From Mercurialis annua (taxonomy: Eukaryota; Streptophyta; Magnoliopsida; Malpighiales; Euphorbiaceae): a stretch of DNA of 64,000 nucleotides. Under the pieces are notes generated by a model. It saw nothing but the letters and a program-made list of their open reading frames with translations, was not told where the DNA came from and made no database searches. Positions 34,601-47,474 of this stretch are shown piece after piece. A program made the position numbers and the translations under genes. Location: NCBI RefSeq assembly GCF_937616625.2, contig NC_065575.1, forward strand, positions 7,509,501 through 7,573,500, in the 5' to 3' direction. Position 1 is the stretch's first letter, and the number at the start of each line of letters is the position of its first letter.

Positions 34601-37600
34601 AGTTTCTTGAAGCTTGAAGACTAGAAGTATATAAGGGGGAAATGCAATTGAAGGAATAAAGCTCTCACCAATGCATTGTCGACACCATAGCAATCAACGT
34701 ATTTAATCCCTCTTGTGGCCATATCTTCTAATAATTTTGAATACTTCAGAGCTAAAAAGCGATTGAGATTAAACCAAAGCAATAAGCAACCAAGAAGTGA
34801 GGGACAGCACAAAATTTAGCAAGTAACAAGCAGGACTAGATATTGAAAAAGCTACCTGTGTATACTCCTCCATTTCCATCAGGAGATTTAGCTACCTAAT
34901 TGCAAAAGAAAATTTGTAATCATGATTATGATTTAAAAGGATGACGTGTAAGTCTACAAAAGAGAAAACATGTTAAAAAAGGCTTGCTTCTTCCAAGTAA
35001 AGCCTATAACTTGCAAAGCCAACTAAGAATACTTTAAAACTATTTACAAATTTGGTCTTTTAGATGGCTCTCAGGCCACCCCGAATGAGGTATTGTCAGC
35101 TTTGAGTTGAGTAACCATGCTTTTGTCCTTCAAAAGGGAGGTCACCAATATAGGGGAAGATCTTAAAAGCTCCAAGTCATCTCAACTTGTCACTGACTTG
35201 ACACATTTGTGCATCAACACTGGAAATAGATGCATGAATTCTTAATCTGGCATGACATCGACCTATTCTGAAAAGTAGAATTTCCTAGCTAAAAGTGATT
35301 GGCAACCCCTTTATAGATTTTGATTTTAAAAGACCAACTACCAACTATTGGACACTATACTATCTCAAAAAAGGGACTTTTGCTTTGCTCTTTCGCTAAA
35401 CAAAGTCATACTTTGTATGGAGTCTCCATGATAAATCTGCCATCCTTTGAGACACTAGGTATAGTGCCTTGCTGGAAGAAGGTAACCTGCAATAGAAAAT
35501 GTAATTATGGATTAAGAGACGGAAAACCTTTAGAAAAAAGAGTGGATAACAAACTTTCTTACTTGATCAGAATCAAGACCAAAAAACTTGTGGCTCTCAA
35601 AATATTTGCGCGTGGCCTCATCAGTAAATGGACTGGTCATAATATACCAATGTATTGACGCTGTACCACGAGATCCTATTGAGGAAAACTATTAGGACAA
35701 TATGTCAGATGAGTAGACAAACTATAACCTTGAGAATTGAAAACCCACCCTCACTGGCAGCTTGGGCAGCTAGTCTTTGGACGCATAAAATTCGCTCGGC
35801 TTGAAGTTGAAAAAGGGACTTGCCAGATGGAAGTCCAATATCTGGTACATATAATAAGGGAAAGAACAATACATCTTAAAACAAGGTTTTAAATATTATT
35901 TTTCCCATAAGCACTTTGCATCATGGCTATCTCATCAGCCATTCAATAGATATGAGCTACATGCAGTTTACTTTCTCCAGCGCATTTCACGTATTTGTGT
36001 TATATAATGAAGCATAGAACTCTATATTCTGGTATTAGCATATCCGATTCTTAGGTTACATTTTTAAAGTACTGAACTCCACTAATGAAAATTTGGTTGA
36101 AACAAAGAATCAATGACAACGCTTTTCAAATCAGATATTAATAACAGATGACTTACTAAAACATCCTTTTGGATCTGAACTTCCAAGCCTTGTTCCCTGC
36201 ATATTTCATTGAAAAAACAAAAAGTCAAAAAAGTCGACAAAGCATAGGCCTATACTAGAATATAGCACAATTAACAACTATAAGGTACAAGTGCAAAGGA
36301 AATAAATATAAATTGGAGCACAACATTCTGTATCTGACATTCTTCCAAGCAAAGTATATAAATTGATTATACCACTACTCCGACCATAACTTGTTGAAAG
36401 AAAAAACAAGTCCATATATTAAACAATATGGCCACACATCTGCCGCATCAAGATTGACAAAAAAATTGGAAACCAGTTCGGCTAACTTATTTTTCATAGA
36501 GATATATACAACTTTCAACTTTGACGGTATATGTAAGTTTTTGCAAATAGAACAGACAACTATCATTTTCATATGGAAATTATAAATAAAAAAAATCATT
36601 TTCATATGGAAAAAATTATTTTTTTTGCCCACTCCAACAGGCTGTAATTCAAAACTTTAAATGCATCAAGTAAAATCACATCATGTGCAGGAGTTCAAAT
36701 ATAACAAAAGGTGCTGTTTGAGAATTCTTGAAATTCTCTGCAGCATAGAAGAATTTACGGTTATATGAGACAAAAGAATAGCAGAATAAAATCTTTTTTG
36801 CTTTCTCTGAAATCATGAACTCAGTCCTGAATATGGTACATCAATTATTACAGTGAAAAAATAAATTGTTCCCGATCTGACATCCATTTCATCAGAAAGT
36901 TACAAATTCAAATCCTGATGATATCCTATCAGTTGTAGCCACTTTATCCTTGATGGGAAACTTCAAATTAGTGCACATTTGAACTTCAAAAAAAGTTGAA
37001 AGATTTACTGATCAATAGTCTCAAGATTTACTAATCTATTATATAAAATCCAATTAAATGAAATTAGATTATAGAGGTGGTTAAAAAAATGCTGAGTTGT
37101 TTTATGTGCACCTTTCTTTAAACAAGAATAGACACAAAAGGAAAGGACATTTGATGAAGCATCTTTATGTTAAGCAATAATTATTATTTCATACAACAAC
37201 AAAAACAGTATCATAATTCTTGTTTTACTTTTGAAATTAGTTTATCATTATTACATAAAACACATATATCTAGCAAAATAAACAAACTTTTTCCCTTCCT
37301 TTTTTTTTTCAATTCAAATAAAAAAAACTGCATAAACCCAAAAGTACAGCATAAAAAAAATTCCTTTCTCATTCCTTTTCATTCACATGGAGAGTGCTAA
37401 AAGAAATTAATACACAAATACATAACACTGTTGAAATTATTAATACCTTTTTATGAGCAGAATCAAGTAAACATGATTAACTAATACATAACTTTGAATG
37501 AAAAAAAGTAGAGAAAAAGCAAAGAGAATTACCTGGCCACCAGATAAAAGCAAAACAGCTAATTTTCCATTAGAGATAGCTTTCAATCCCATTTTCCACC

Positions 37601-38322
37601 ATCTCTCTTTATCTTCCATTGTTCTTTCCTCCAACGTTGATACACTTCCCTCCGGCACCGGCTCTATAGCCGCCACCGGCAATCCTGCAAACATCATTAT
37701 CATCATTTTATCAGCAACAATCATTGCATAAGCATGATTATTATCATAATTACACACAGTGGCGGATCCAAAAGTTTTTTATAATGTGGGCAAGATTGTA
37801 GTGGAAGTCTATAATATGGGCAAAATTAACAAAATATAAATTTTAAGATAGACAATGCTATAAATTTTAGGCGGAAAAACTATACTATTAAATTCTATAT
37901 TCATATTATTTCAAAGGTTCAATATAATAAGGTGGGAACCGCACACCATAAGCTCTTCCTAGGTCCGCTCCTGATTACACATGATAAATTAATTTAAAAT
38001 TTAAATCACACAAGCTGCACGTTAATGTCACCTTGAGAATGGAGCGAACATCGAATGATTCGATCTAGCCTGGGGAGATCTAAATTCTGCAAATTCAACA
38101 AACAAATTCAGTGTTTTCTCAAAATTCATAAATAAATTGAAAATTCATAGAATTCACCTCAATGTCCCTGACAAGAAAGTCACGTTCTTCAAGAGAAAGC
38201 TCATCCCAAAGGGTAAAAACGTCTTCTTGATCGTAATCTTTAAGTCTTTCAACAAGAGCTTGAGGAGGTGGCTGTGATGGTGATAGTGAAGAGGCACTGT
38301 TTGTTTCAATTGCTTCTCTCAT
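31699..38322 (-). CDS. UAP: UDP-N-acetylglucosamine pyrophosphorylase
   Basis: Cytosolic enzyme that makes UDP-GlcNAc from UTP and GlcNAc-1-phosphate, feeding N-glycan, GPI and O-GlcNAc synthesis. Fifteen exons: 38322-38158, 38086-38032, 37684-37533, 36196-36157, 35841-35749, 35675-35563, 35486-35412, 34895-34856, 34751-34669, 34563-34486, 33926-33783, 33150-33083, 32302-32188, 32108-31952 and 31796-31699. Product 491 aa, normal for plants. Features: PPPQALVERLKDYDQEDVF, the nucleotide-binding LLSGGQGTRLGSSDPKG (~119-135), LPSGKSLFQLQAERI, WYIMTSPFTDEATR, FFQQGTIPSVSKDG, PDGNGGVYTALK, RGIKYVDCYGVDNALVRVAD, GVFVRRGKGGPLTVVEY, CWSNVCLHMFTLDFL, FIFDAFPYAPSTALFEVLRE, NGSNFDTPDSARLLVL, GGFLTHSVPLYATG. 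A Helitron ends about 160 bp upstream of the start codon. Confidence 0.96.
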
Positions 38323-38480
38323 TATGTTTGAAGCTGTGTGTCTCTCTAGTACAGTAACTAAACTTAGACAATTTGTGAGCTCAATCGTGCTACTATTTTA
38401 GGTATTATGTGAATTTATATGCCAATTACTGTGAATCCAATTCCTTTGGACATACAAAATCTTTGCGAATTTTGTAGTTA

Positions 38481-40015
38481 CTAGTTTTGCTTCGCACGTG
38501 ACTCGTAATGTGACACGTCAAAAATAACTGAATTTTAATTGATAGTTATATTAAAAATAAGGCTTAATTTCTTAAAAAACCCTCACCTTACACTTTTTCT
38601 TCGTTTATACCTTGACCTTGTAAAAACACCATTTGTACCCAATTTTGGGTTTTTATGTTTCATCTCTACCCAAAAGCATTAAATTGTACTTTTTTCATTT
38701 GGAAAAGAGTTTAAAACATACTTTTTTCTATTTTAAAATATACAAATAAATCCTTAAACTTAAAAAATAATCAAATACATCCAAATAATTAATTAATTAT
38801 TTTTAATTTGATAAAATAATAAAAAATTAAAAAAAATTATTATTATTTTTAATTTTTTGTCGGAAATATTTTAAAAAAAATTAAAAAAATTTAAAAAAAA
38901 ATTCGAAATATTTTTTAAAAAAATTAAAAAAAATTATTATTATTTTATTATTTTTTGAAAAAAATGGTATTTTTGTATTATTAATAATATTAATATCTAA
39001 TTAGTATATAAGTTAAAAATGAAGGATTGTTTTAAATTTTTTTTCAAATGAAAAGAGTACAATTTAATGCTTTTGGGTAGAGATGAAACATAAAAACTCA
39101 AAATTGGGTACAAATGGTGTTTTTACAAGGTCAGGGTATAAACGGAAAAAAAAATAAGGTGGGGTTTTTTTAAGGAATTAAGCCTAAAAATAACAATAAA
39201 TAAATATATTTATTTTTATAAAAACTTAAGTTACTAATTTTTGAATGAATTGGCTATTTGATAGAAAAATATTTATATACAATTGATTAAAATTAAAGAT
39301 ATTCTTTTACAAATAAAATTAAAAATTTATACTTATTAGTTAATATTTAATTTCGTGTTATATAATATTATCACAAATATAATTAGTTGTTGGATCTCAT
39401 GCATAATTTTTTAGTAGTTGAATATAAGTATATGTGAAAGAAAGAATAGCAATTGACATATAGTTAACTACTTTTACTATGAAATTAATTGAAAGCTTTT
39501 TATTAATTAAATTTTAACAATTATCCAATAAAATAAACTTTTTTCCAAAATTCCAATTCAACTTATGAGCATAACATGCGCCATACATAAACAATTAATG
39601 TTCCCTGTAAAAACAATTAAGAATATTCAAATTAAATTTGAAACTTGTTTAGTTGCCATAGTTTCCGGAAAAGAATATGATGCACAATCCTTCTAATAAT
39701 TGGAATTGGGAAGTAATGAATTTGACTTAAATAAAAAATCTATTGAAAATTTGATTTGAAGAGGATTTCATATTCATTCAATTATGCTTGATTTAGTTAT
39801 TTTTAAATAATACTACAAAAAATAGGCTAGATTATAGCTAATGAAAATTACAAGAGTTTTATTTCCTTGTTCAATTCAAATTCTGTTCCGATAAAATTTT
39901 CATTGCAATGCAATTTTAATTAATAATCAATTACTATTATTAATAATAAATTAGAAAGGGTAATTAGGTAAAAGTGCTTGTCCCCCTCCATCCGTGCTTT
40001 TATATATAATATAGA
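38481..40015 (-). mobile_element. non-autonomous Helitron, copy 1
   Basis: On the minus strand it begins TCTATATTATATATAAAAGC, preceded by A. It ends ..CTAG (38484-38481) followed by T, the A/T insertion and TC..CTRR ends of Helitrons. It shares the GCACGGATGGAGGGGGAC 5' region and the TTACGAGTCACGTGCG-type 3' region with the copies at 41517 and 48660. It has no helicase ORF and is enlarged by a nested TIR element. Confidence 0.75.
38560..39185. mobile_element. TIR element nested in Helitron copy 1
   Basis: The ends AGGCTTAATTTCTTAAAAAA and TTTTTTTAAGGAATTAAGCCT are inverted repeats with arms of about 150 bp (GGGTACAAATGGTGTTTTTACA on one side is mirrored on the other). A direct repeat AAAAATA flanks it (38553-38559, 39186-39192). 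A related but longer element lies at 61441-62254. No ORF. Confidence 0.78.
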
Positions 40016-41516
40016 TATAGATGACTAAACTTTTTAAAAACGGCAAATATAACTTGACACACTGTGGGTATTTTTACAGTCAAATTAGAACTAAACCGAT
40101 TTTCTCACCAACATAGCAGCCATGTATAAGATTAAAAAAAGATTTAATCACAATAAATTATCAAATTATCACGTGTTATATCAGTTATATTCAAATCTTA
40201 CATGCTGTGTCAGTTATAAACAAGGGCTTCTTACATATATACTCAAATTAGTCTAAGAGTTTCCATTTACACGCTGCCAAATAAAAACTAGCAAAGATAC
40301 GCTTTTTTGAAATATATTTTGTGAAAAGACGCTTTCTTCTCTATTAGATAATTGGCAGAGCTAAATTATTTTATGTTAATAGAGAAAGTAATTTGTTACA
40401 TCATTCTCTGGATACTTTGATTTCAGATCTTCACTGTGTTGTATCATGAATGTTTTTATTTTTGGACCATGTAAATACAGAGATGAGCAGCAGAGAGATA
40501 ACAAAAGAGAGACGGGCCTAGATAGCAAGCAACAACGGCGGTAGGGAGCGGAGATTTACAGAGTCGAAGGCGGCACAGACAACGGAACTGATATGTGTTA
40601 GTTTCGACGCCGGAATTATTGTAGAACGCCGAGTATGATATTCCTTTATTTGTTTTCTTCGCAATAAAAGTATGATTCCATGTTTTTTTAATCAACTGTT
40701 GAATGAGTAGTTTTGTCATGGTTTTGTTGGCTTCAACAACAAAAAGAGCATCAAATTAAAATTTTGAAGATGGAGATTTATATACAGCAAGAACATACAA
40801 TATTTTTTTTAACGTTGCATATAACATATTTGATCAAATGCCCAAGAGACTATATGTTGTGAATATATTTATAATGCCTCTTTTTATATTTATATATTAC
40901 CCACTTTATTTGAGATTTATATGATTAATTTTTTGAAAATTTGTTATTAAGTTTCTTATATAAATGTTTGAAAGATTGGAATATGGTTTTGCTTTGTCAA
41001 CTTTTTTCCAGCCTTCACTCTTGTTTTTCATGTGCATTTGACATGAATTGGTCAAACTTCAATTCCGATTTCCTTACTGGTGCTACGAAGAGTTACTAAT
41101 ATTTGAATTTTTGTCTAATTATCCCTCAATGAAATAGAATCTTCTTACTCGTGAATGTTATGTCACTCTATTTTTCAGGGGAATTGTTCCAAGGTCATGG
41201 CTGGACATTACAAAAGTGTATATATATATATAGTAGATATATCAACCGAAGAACAATCGATGAACAAGCGAAGAACAACCAAAAATTAAATCTGTAATTA
41301 ATAATATACATGAACAACCTAGAAGTTTAATTTATCTGTTACAAGAACTGTGTTTATGTATAAATAATGCACTAAATTTTTGTTATATGTATCTTCTAGT
41401 TTAACTTTATGCAATCTTGAATATAAGCCATCTTTTCAAATTAAGGATTTAAAATTGTAACTTGTAAACTATGAAAAACAATATATGAATTGACCTTTTA
41501 TTACTACTAGTTTCGC
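40016..41516. other. intergenic, no gene seen
   Basis: AT-rich DNA between two Helitrons. A less AT-rich patch at 40480-40620 gives only a short chance ORF. No gene is supported. Confidence 0.45.
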
Positions 41517-42068
41517 ATTACGTGCTACGCACGTGGCTCGTAACGTAACTCGTCAATGTACATATTAATAAATTTATTATAATTATAATAATTTTTTATT
41601 TATAATTAATATTAAATTAGTTAAAAAAATTTATAAAAATAAATATAATATATATTCGGCTATTAAATTTTTTTCCATACTGAATTTATTCCTCTTTTAA
41701 TTCTATAATAACTATAATTAAATAACTAATTTAATTTTATTAATAATATCTTTATAAATAATAAGATAGAAAATTAAATAATAATATATTGACCAAATAC
41801 AGTATTTTGATTTTGTAGTTAAATCAAACTAAAAGATAGGTATTCCTACTAATTTGGAGACAATTTAGTTATTTTTTACATACTAAAACTAAATTGGAGA
41901 TAATTTAGCTACCTATTTTAATTAGGACTTTAATTACAATAGTAATTAATTAAATAACTAATTAGTTAATGACTATAAAACCTTTATTTAGTAATAAACT
42001 GAAAAGGATTATTCAGTAAATTTGCTTGTCCCCCCCCCCCCCATCCGTGCTTTTATATATAGTATAGA
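41517..42068 (-). mobile_element. non-autonomous Helitron, copy 2
   Basis: Minus-strand 5' end TCTATACTATATATAAAAGC preceded by A. The 3' end has the hairpin ACGTGC-GTA-GCACGT about 10 bp before the terminal CTAG, followed by T. These are the canonical TC start, 3' hairpin, CTRR end and insertion between A and T. Length 552 bp, with a 14-base C run near the 5' end (read on the plus strand) and no ORF. Confidence 0.88.
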
Positions 42069-42711
42069 TTTATTTATATTTATTAAAATAATAAGTAATT
42101 ATACATGTGTTTTAGATTTTTATTTAAATAAATAAATAAATAATTGTAAAATTTAATTTAATTGAGTGAATAGTTAAAATAATCAAATTCATTAACATAT
42201 ATATTTCCATTAACTTGTATTGGATTTGTAATAAACATAATCACGGATAGGTGATGTATTCTATTACTATACGAATGAATTACTTAATTAAGTGTTTATA
42301 TTCTTTAACTAATTCATTTATAATTAAAGACAGATTATACTTATAAAGAACAAAGAACAATAAATTCAATTTGAATGGGAAAATAATAAATCTACAACGG
42401 AGGAGAAGATTCAATGCATGCATAATGAGGAATTTGAGTTATAGAAGGACAAAGATGTTGTAGGGATCAAAATATATAGAAAAAGAGATAAGTGAAAAAA
42501 GTAAATATTCTATGAAAAAAAAGGTTTGTAATCAATAGGATTCTATACCAATTAGTGCTGTAATTAGATTTTCTTCCATTTAATAATTTAATTTTACAAT
42601 TAATTAGATAATGACCATAAAACCAGTAATTAACTGATGAATTAGAAAGGGCTTTTAGGTAAAAGTGCCTGTCCCCCCCCCCCCCATCCGTGCTTTTATA
42701 TATAGTATAGA
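42069..42711 (-). mobile_element. Helitron 5' portion, copy 3
   Basis: The right edge (minus-strand 5' end) is again TCTATACTATATATAAAAGC preceded by A, with the GCACGGATGGGGG segment and the TAATTCATCAGTTAATTACTGG-like interior related to the other copies. A separate 3' hairpin and CTAG were not found, so this copy may be truncated or may share its 3' end with copy 2. Confidence 0.6.
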
Positions 42712-44210
42712 TATCTATATACTTATATAATTGAGAGGACCAACGGAGCTCTCTCATTGATTCTCACCAAATAGAGCATTCTTGGAGTTTCCAACTTTTT
42801 TTAACTACTTCAATTTTTATAATTAAATAATTATTATTGATCTTCAATTTAATAGGTACACAAACTCTAGCAATATAATTACATGTTTAAACTACTAGAA
42901 TTCAGTTCCGTGATAGAGATTAAATTCATCATAAACATGTAATTGTATTGATACACAAACTCTATCACCAAACTCATCATTTTATATCTCCACCATATTT
43001 TGAAACGTTATGAGGTTTCTATTTTCTTATTCTCTTAATCTCTTTATTCTCTTAACTATGCCTTCTTCAAACATCAAATTTTACAGGGCAACAAAATTAT
43101 ATATAGAAGGGCTTGCAATTTATTTTTCCCCAAGAATAATCCGGTTAGCATGCTGAGAATTATTTAAAGCTATATGTAAGTTTTGAAAAAGTTATTTTTT
43201 ATCATTCTTCTTTTTGTTAAATTTATATTTCTTAACATTGTTGTTTGAGTCTCAAAGTGATTAATAATAATAATAGTAATTATATTTTTATGTAATAGAT
43301 TTTTGGATAGATTTTGTGTTATATAACTGTTGTGCTGTTATTTAATGTGATCTTATGTTGTTGATTTTATTTTCAATATTATTCTTTCTAGGAGAAAAGT
43401 TATTATGACTTTATATGAACTATTTTTTATTATTATGATCTTATTAATAGAGATTGTAGAAATTGTATCAATACTCATTTTATCTATTTCAAATTTATTT
43501 AAAGTCAAAATTTGTCATTTAAAAAATTGATAGATTTTGTTTAAAGAAAAAAAAATTGCTGAAATTAGATGACATATGAACTGAACTCTTATCTTCTCAT
43601 TAATTTTTGTTTTTTTTTATATATATAATGCTTATAACAAAAATCTGTCAATTTTTTAAATGATACTAAATTTTTACAAAAAATTTGAAATAGATAAATG
43701 AGTATCGACTCTATGATAGTTGGCTTTATTCTGTATTGTTGTTGATTGTAATTAAATTTTTTAACATTAGCTTTCTGCCTAAGTATAGAGTTGGTTTTTA
43801 ATTATAAGACCTGAGTAATACTCAATTTTCACAATCAGAACAAAAAAGCAAATTATTAAGCATAAAAATTGAGTATTAGGCAGATTTTATAATTGCCTCA
43901 AATTCAACTATCATTTTAGTTTCAACCAATTGATGTCATAGTACTAATTAAGTCAGTAACTATCAAAATACCACTTAACATGTAAGTTAAAAGTTAAAAG
44001 TTAAAAGTCATTAACCATCAAAATACCATTAATATAAGTTAAAAGTTAATAAATTAATTATTTTCTTTTATGGGTTATTTAATATGTATGTTGCAACACA
44101 AAAATCAAATTATATATAGAATGTAAACCTTCAGTTATTTATCAAACATGACTTATTTATATATTTATAACAACATAAGTTATAAGTTAATAAATTAATT
44201 ATTTTCTTTT
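42712..44210. other. AT-rich repeat-poor stretch, no gene seen
   Basis: No coding signal or element boundary could be fixed. A decayed partial copy of the 371-bp repeat unit lies near 44072-44150 (TGCAACACAAAAATCAAATT, AGAATGTAAACCTT). Confidence 0.45.
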
Positions 44211-44952
44211 ACGGTCATTCAATTTGTATACTGCAACACAAAAATCAAATTAAATAAAGAATGTAAACCTTGAGCTATTTTATAAATATTTATTTAATGT
44301 TCAAAAATTAAATATTATATAATATTAAATATAAAAGAGTTAAAACTAAATATGTTCAATTTGTTATTGAAATTTATCAATGTTGCAGAAAAATTAGTAT
44401 AAAAACTTCAAGAAATTTTTAGGTAGACTCAGTCCACCATGTCATCCGTAAACTGAGCCTATTAAAATAACATCTCATAAAAATGAGGGCATCATCATAA
44501 TATTACTATTCAAATGTGTAAAAAAAAGAACAAACAAAATTACAATAATACTCTCATTTTAATGACGTGTTATATTTTGATACGGTCATTCAATTTGTAT
44601 GCTGCAACACAAAAATCAAATTAAATAAAGAATGTAAACCTTGAGCTATTTTATAAATATTTATTTAATGTTCAAAAATTAAATATTATATAATATTAAA
44701 TATAAAAGAGTTAAAACTAAATATGTTCAATTTGTTATTGAAATTTATCAATGTTGCAGAAAAATTAGTATAAAAACTTCAAGAAATTTTTAGGTAGACT
44801 CAGTCCACCATGTCATCCGTAAACTGAGCCTATTAAAATAACATCTCATAAAAATGAGGGCATCATCATAATATTACTATTCAAATGTGTAAAAAAAAGA
44901 ACAAACAAAATTACAATAATACTCTCATTTTAATGACGTGTTATATTTTGAT
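44211..44952. repeat. 371-bp perfect-length tandem duplication
   Basis: Units 44211-44581 and 44582-44952 each begin ACGGTCATTCAATTTGTAT and end TGACGTGTTATATTTTGAT; only a base or two differs (for example TATACTGCAAC versus TATGCTGCAAC). The near identity implies a recent duplication. The unit contains the left three-quarters of the inverted-repeat element at 44785-45000, so the first unit ends where that element is cut. Confidence 0.93.
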
Positions 44953-45000
44953 AGACTGTCCACGAATGACGTGGTGGACTGAGTCTATTTAAGAATTTCT
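44785..45000. mobile_element. MITE with GTAGACTCAGTCCACCA-type ends
   Basis: The left end AGAAATTTTTAGGTAGACTCAGTCCACCATGTCATCC is mirrored by GAATGACGTGGTGGACTGAGTCTATTTAAGAATTTCT at the right, giving inverted repeats of about 37 bp around a 215-bp element. A second, right-truncated copy of the same element (from about 44414) lies in the first tandem unit. Confidence 0.8.
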
Positions 45001-45438
45001 CACTATAATAAAAAGAACAAAAATAAACGTGTATGTGGTCATCGAGCACATATTTAACAATTAAAAAGCGATATCAATACACTAACAATTGTAAAAGAAA
45101 TTCACATCGCAAGTGAATTTGATGAATACAATATCGTATTAAAAATAATGGTGATTATTTCTTATCTTATTAAAAAAGGTAGCATGCAAACTTGCAAAGA
45201 AATGGAAAAAAGTCATCGGAGAAATAAAAAAATATCGACACAAAAAATTTATAAAAAAATAAAATACAAAAAATGTCTCATATATTCAATACTTTAAAAT
45301 AACAAATTACTAGCATTATTAGAATAAATTTTTTTATCTTAATAATTCACAAATTATTTTTATTATTATTTGTATGAATTTTGCTTTAAAAATTAATATT
45401 TCAATTAGATTCGCGGAAATGCGCGGGATTACGACTAG
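45001..45438 (+). mobile_element. 3' end of a different Helitron
   Basis: CGCGGAAATGCGCGGGATTACGACTAG followed by T (ending at 45438) has a GC-rich hairpin (CGCG..CGCG) about 10 bp before CTAG, a typical Helitron 3' terminus on the plus strand. The 5' TC end was not located, so the left coordinate is arbitrary. Confidence 0.5.
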
Positions 45439-45727
45439 TTTTGTATATTGTTAATAGAATAAACTTTCAAAATTATATTCTTTTTAAAGGTGATGTTTAA
45501 GAAAAAAAATGAAATGCGGAAAGTACAAATTATAATTTAATATTTATCTTCTATCTTTTCCTTCACGCTTACGCTGTAATTTTTTATTTTTCGACAAATA
45601 AATTTCTTTAAAAAAAAAGATATGTTATGATTTAAGTGTAAAAAATTGCTTAACATTTTAATTTCACAAGCAGTAATATCTCTATGCAAAAATATTTTTG
45701 ATATTCATATTAGCTTCACTTGCATTT

Positions 45728-45850
45728 TAGTTGCTCGGTAGTTATTTTTCGGTTGCTCGGTAGTTGCATTTTGGTTGCTCTTTTTTTGCTGCTTATTAGT
45801 TGCTTTTTTGTTGCTCATCAGTTGTTTTTCGGTTGCTCATTAGTTGTTCA
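45728..45850. repeat. degenerate minisatellite of GTTGCTC units
   Basis: TAGTTGCTCGGTAGTTATTTTTCGG-like units of about 20-25 bp recur five to six times (GTTGCTCGGTAGTT, GTTGCTCTTTTT, GTTGCTCATCAGTT, GTTGCTCATTAGTT). No coding meaning is seen. Confidence 0.65.
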
Positions 45851-46029
45851 AGTTTTTCATTTACGAATTCCTTTATAATGTGGGGAACTTCGGTACTATG
45901 TCATATTCTCTTCTCATTAGAAAAAAAATACTCATATTCATCCATTTATTATCCTTGTCAACTGATTTTTAGAAAATTGTATTTCATCGTCAAATAATTT
46001 TATGAAGATAGATTGAAATGCAACACGTT

Positions 46030-46560
46030 TTAAGTTTTAACTAAAGAATTACTAATAGTTGATGATGCAATACCTTTTACGCATTATTCAGCTCTTCACA
46101 TTTCACAAAATCACTAAACATAATTTTCACAAAATTCAATATTTTTTTGGCATTTCATCAAACATAAGGTACGCATCTTTTATACAATCATTCTCAAAAT
46201 ACAATTCAGTTAAGGAACTACCTACAAACTCATCCACATCAAATTTTATGGACAACATCATATCATGAACCACCATAGCAAGTAATTCATTGTTCGGCCA
46301 CAAGCACAAATCACACGAGGAAAAGTATATTTATCAAGAAAAGCTCCACAAATCAACATCTTTTTTTAACATTTTAAAATAAACAACAAAACAAAATCAA
46401 AGTGACCCATCTTATTAAACCCTTCAATCATCTAATTCTAGAGCATAGTAAAGTATGATAAAGCTGGAGAAATTATTTTTTTACATCTTTGAAGCTTTCA
46501 CAAAGAACATACATACTCTCTTAACTCTATTTGTGGCGCCATTAATAATAGAGTAAGCAT
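46030..46560 (-). pseudogene. pentatricopeptide repeat (PPR) protein pseudogene
   Basis: The minus strand translates, in shifting frames, into PPR protein pieces in the right order: MIEGFNKMGHFDF (near 46431-46393), DKYTFPRVICACG (near 46336-46298), then HDMMLSIKFDVDEFVGSS (near 46268-46215) and ENDCIKDAYLMFDEMP (near 46197-46150). The family (P/PLS-class organelle RNA-binding proteins) normally has long intron-free ORFs. Here frameshifts and stop codons separate every segment and only about 500 bp remain, so it is a decayed fragment. It lies in transposon-rich DNA and may have been carried there. Confidence 0.75.
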
Positions 46561-47474
46561 GAGTTTGCTTAATGTGGTGGAGACTGGAAGAATCAGTGCG
46601 GCAATATAAAAAAAATATAAAATCTAGCTTTGGAAAAATAATTAAAAATCTGTATTGAGATTCAATTCAAAATATAAATCAATGAGTAAGAGTGTAAATT
46701 GTTTTTTGATTTTTTGAAATAATAAGAGAAAAGAGAAAAGAGAAAAGCAATTGATAAAAAGAAATAGAGAAGATAATGGAGAAGAACAACACACATAATT
46801 GACAAGCTGGAAAAAAGAGTAAAAATGAAAAGAAAGAATTAAAAAAAGCGCACGCTTGAAAACTAAAGTTTAGGTAGATAATGTTTGTAAAGATTTGGAA
46901 AAAAGGAGTACACTAGGTAATTTTCTCTATAAACAAACCGTTTACATGTTTTATCAAATATAGCCAAACACCTTTAATTTGATCTGACGTCGTTTTGCTG
47001 AGTCAGATCTAATGTGGCCGACATGCTGGCAAAAAATAAACCAATTCAAAAATGACTATAAAAGAAACATAATATGCAAAAGTGGATAATATTTGCCGAT
47101 TTTAAAAGATTTGATCATAACTGACAAAAGTCGCAAAGGTGTGGTATTTTTTTAGGGTTTGACCTTTAATTAATTAAAATTGAATTAACTAAAAATCGCC
47201 AAAAACTTTCAAACATAAAACCAAATTGAACGAATTTGTCAGTTTATTCGGCTAAACTGATAATAATATTAAGAATAACTATAAAAAGAAAAAAATTATT
47301 AGGTTAACTAAAATTGTAAAACTCTTAACCGTAATCAAACTAATTTTTTTTACAAATCAAATCGACCAAATTAATTAAAAAAAATTAATCGAATTAACCA
47401 AATTAGATCAGTCAATCCTGTTTCGCTTGTTATGTTCGCACCCTTATCTTGTCTATCATATAGAGACCTGTTAA
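46561..47474. other. AT-rich spacer, no gene seen
   Basis: No supported feature. Short direct repeats such as GAGAAAAGAGAAAAGAGAAAAG near 46727 are simple sequence. Confidence 0.45.

Noticed and set aside
40456..40719. Minus-strand ORF in a less AT-rich patch
   Set aside because: No motif, no splice partners and no conserved family; treated as chance.
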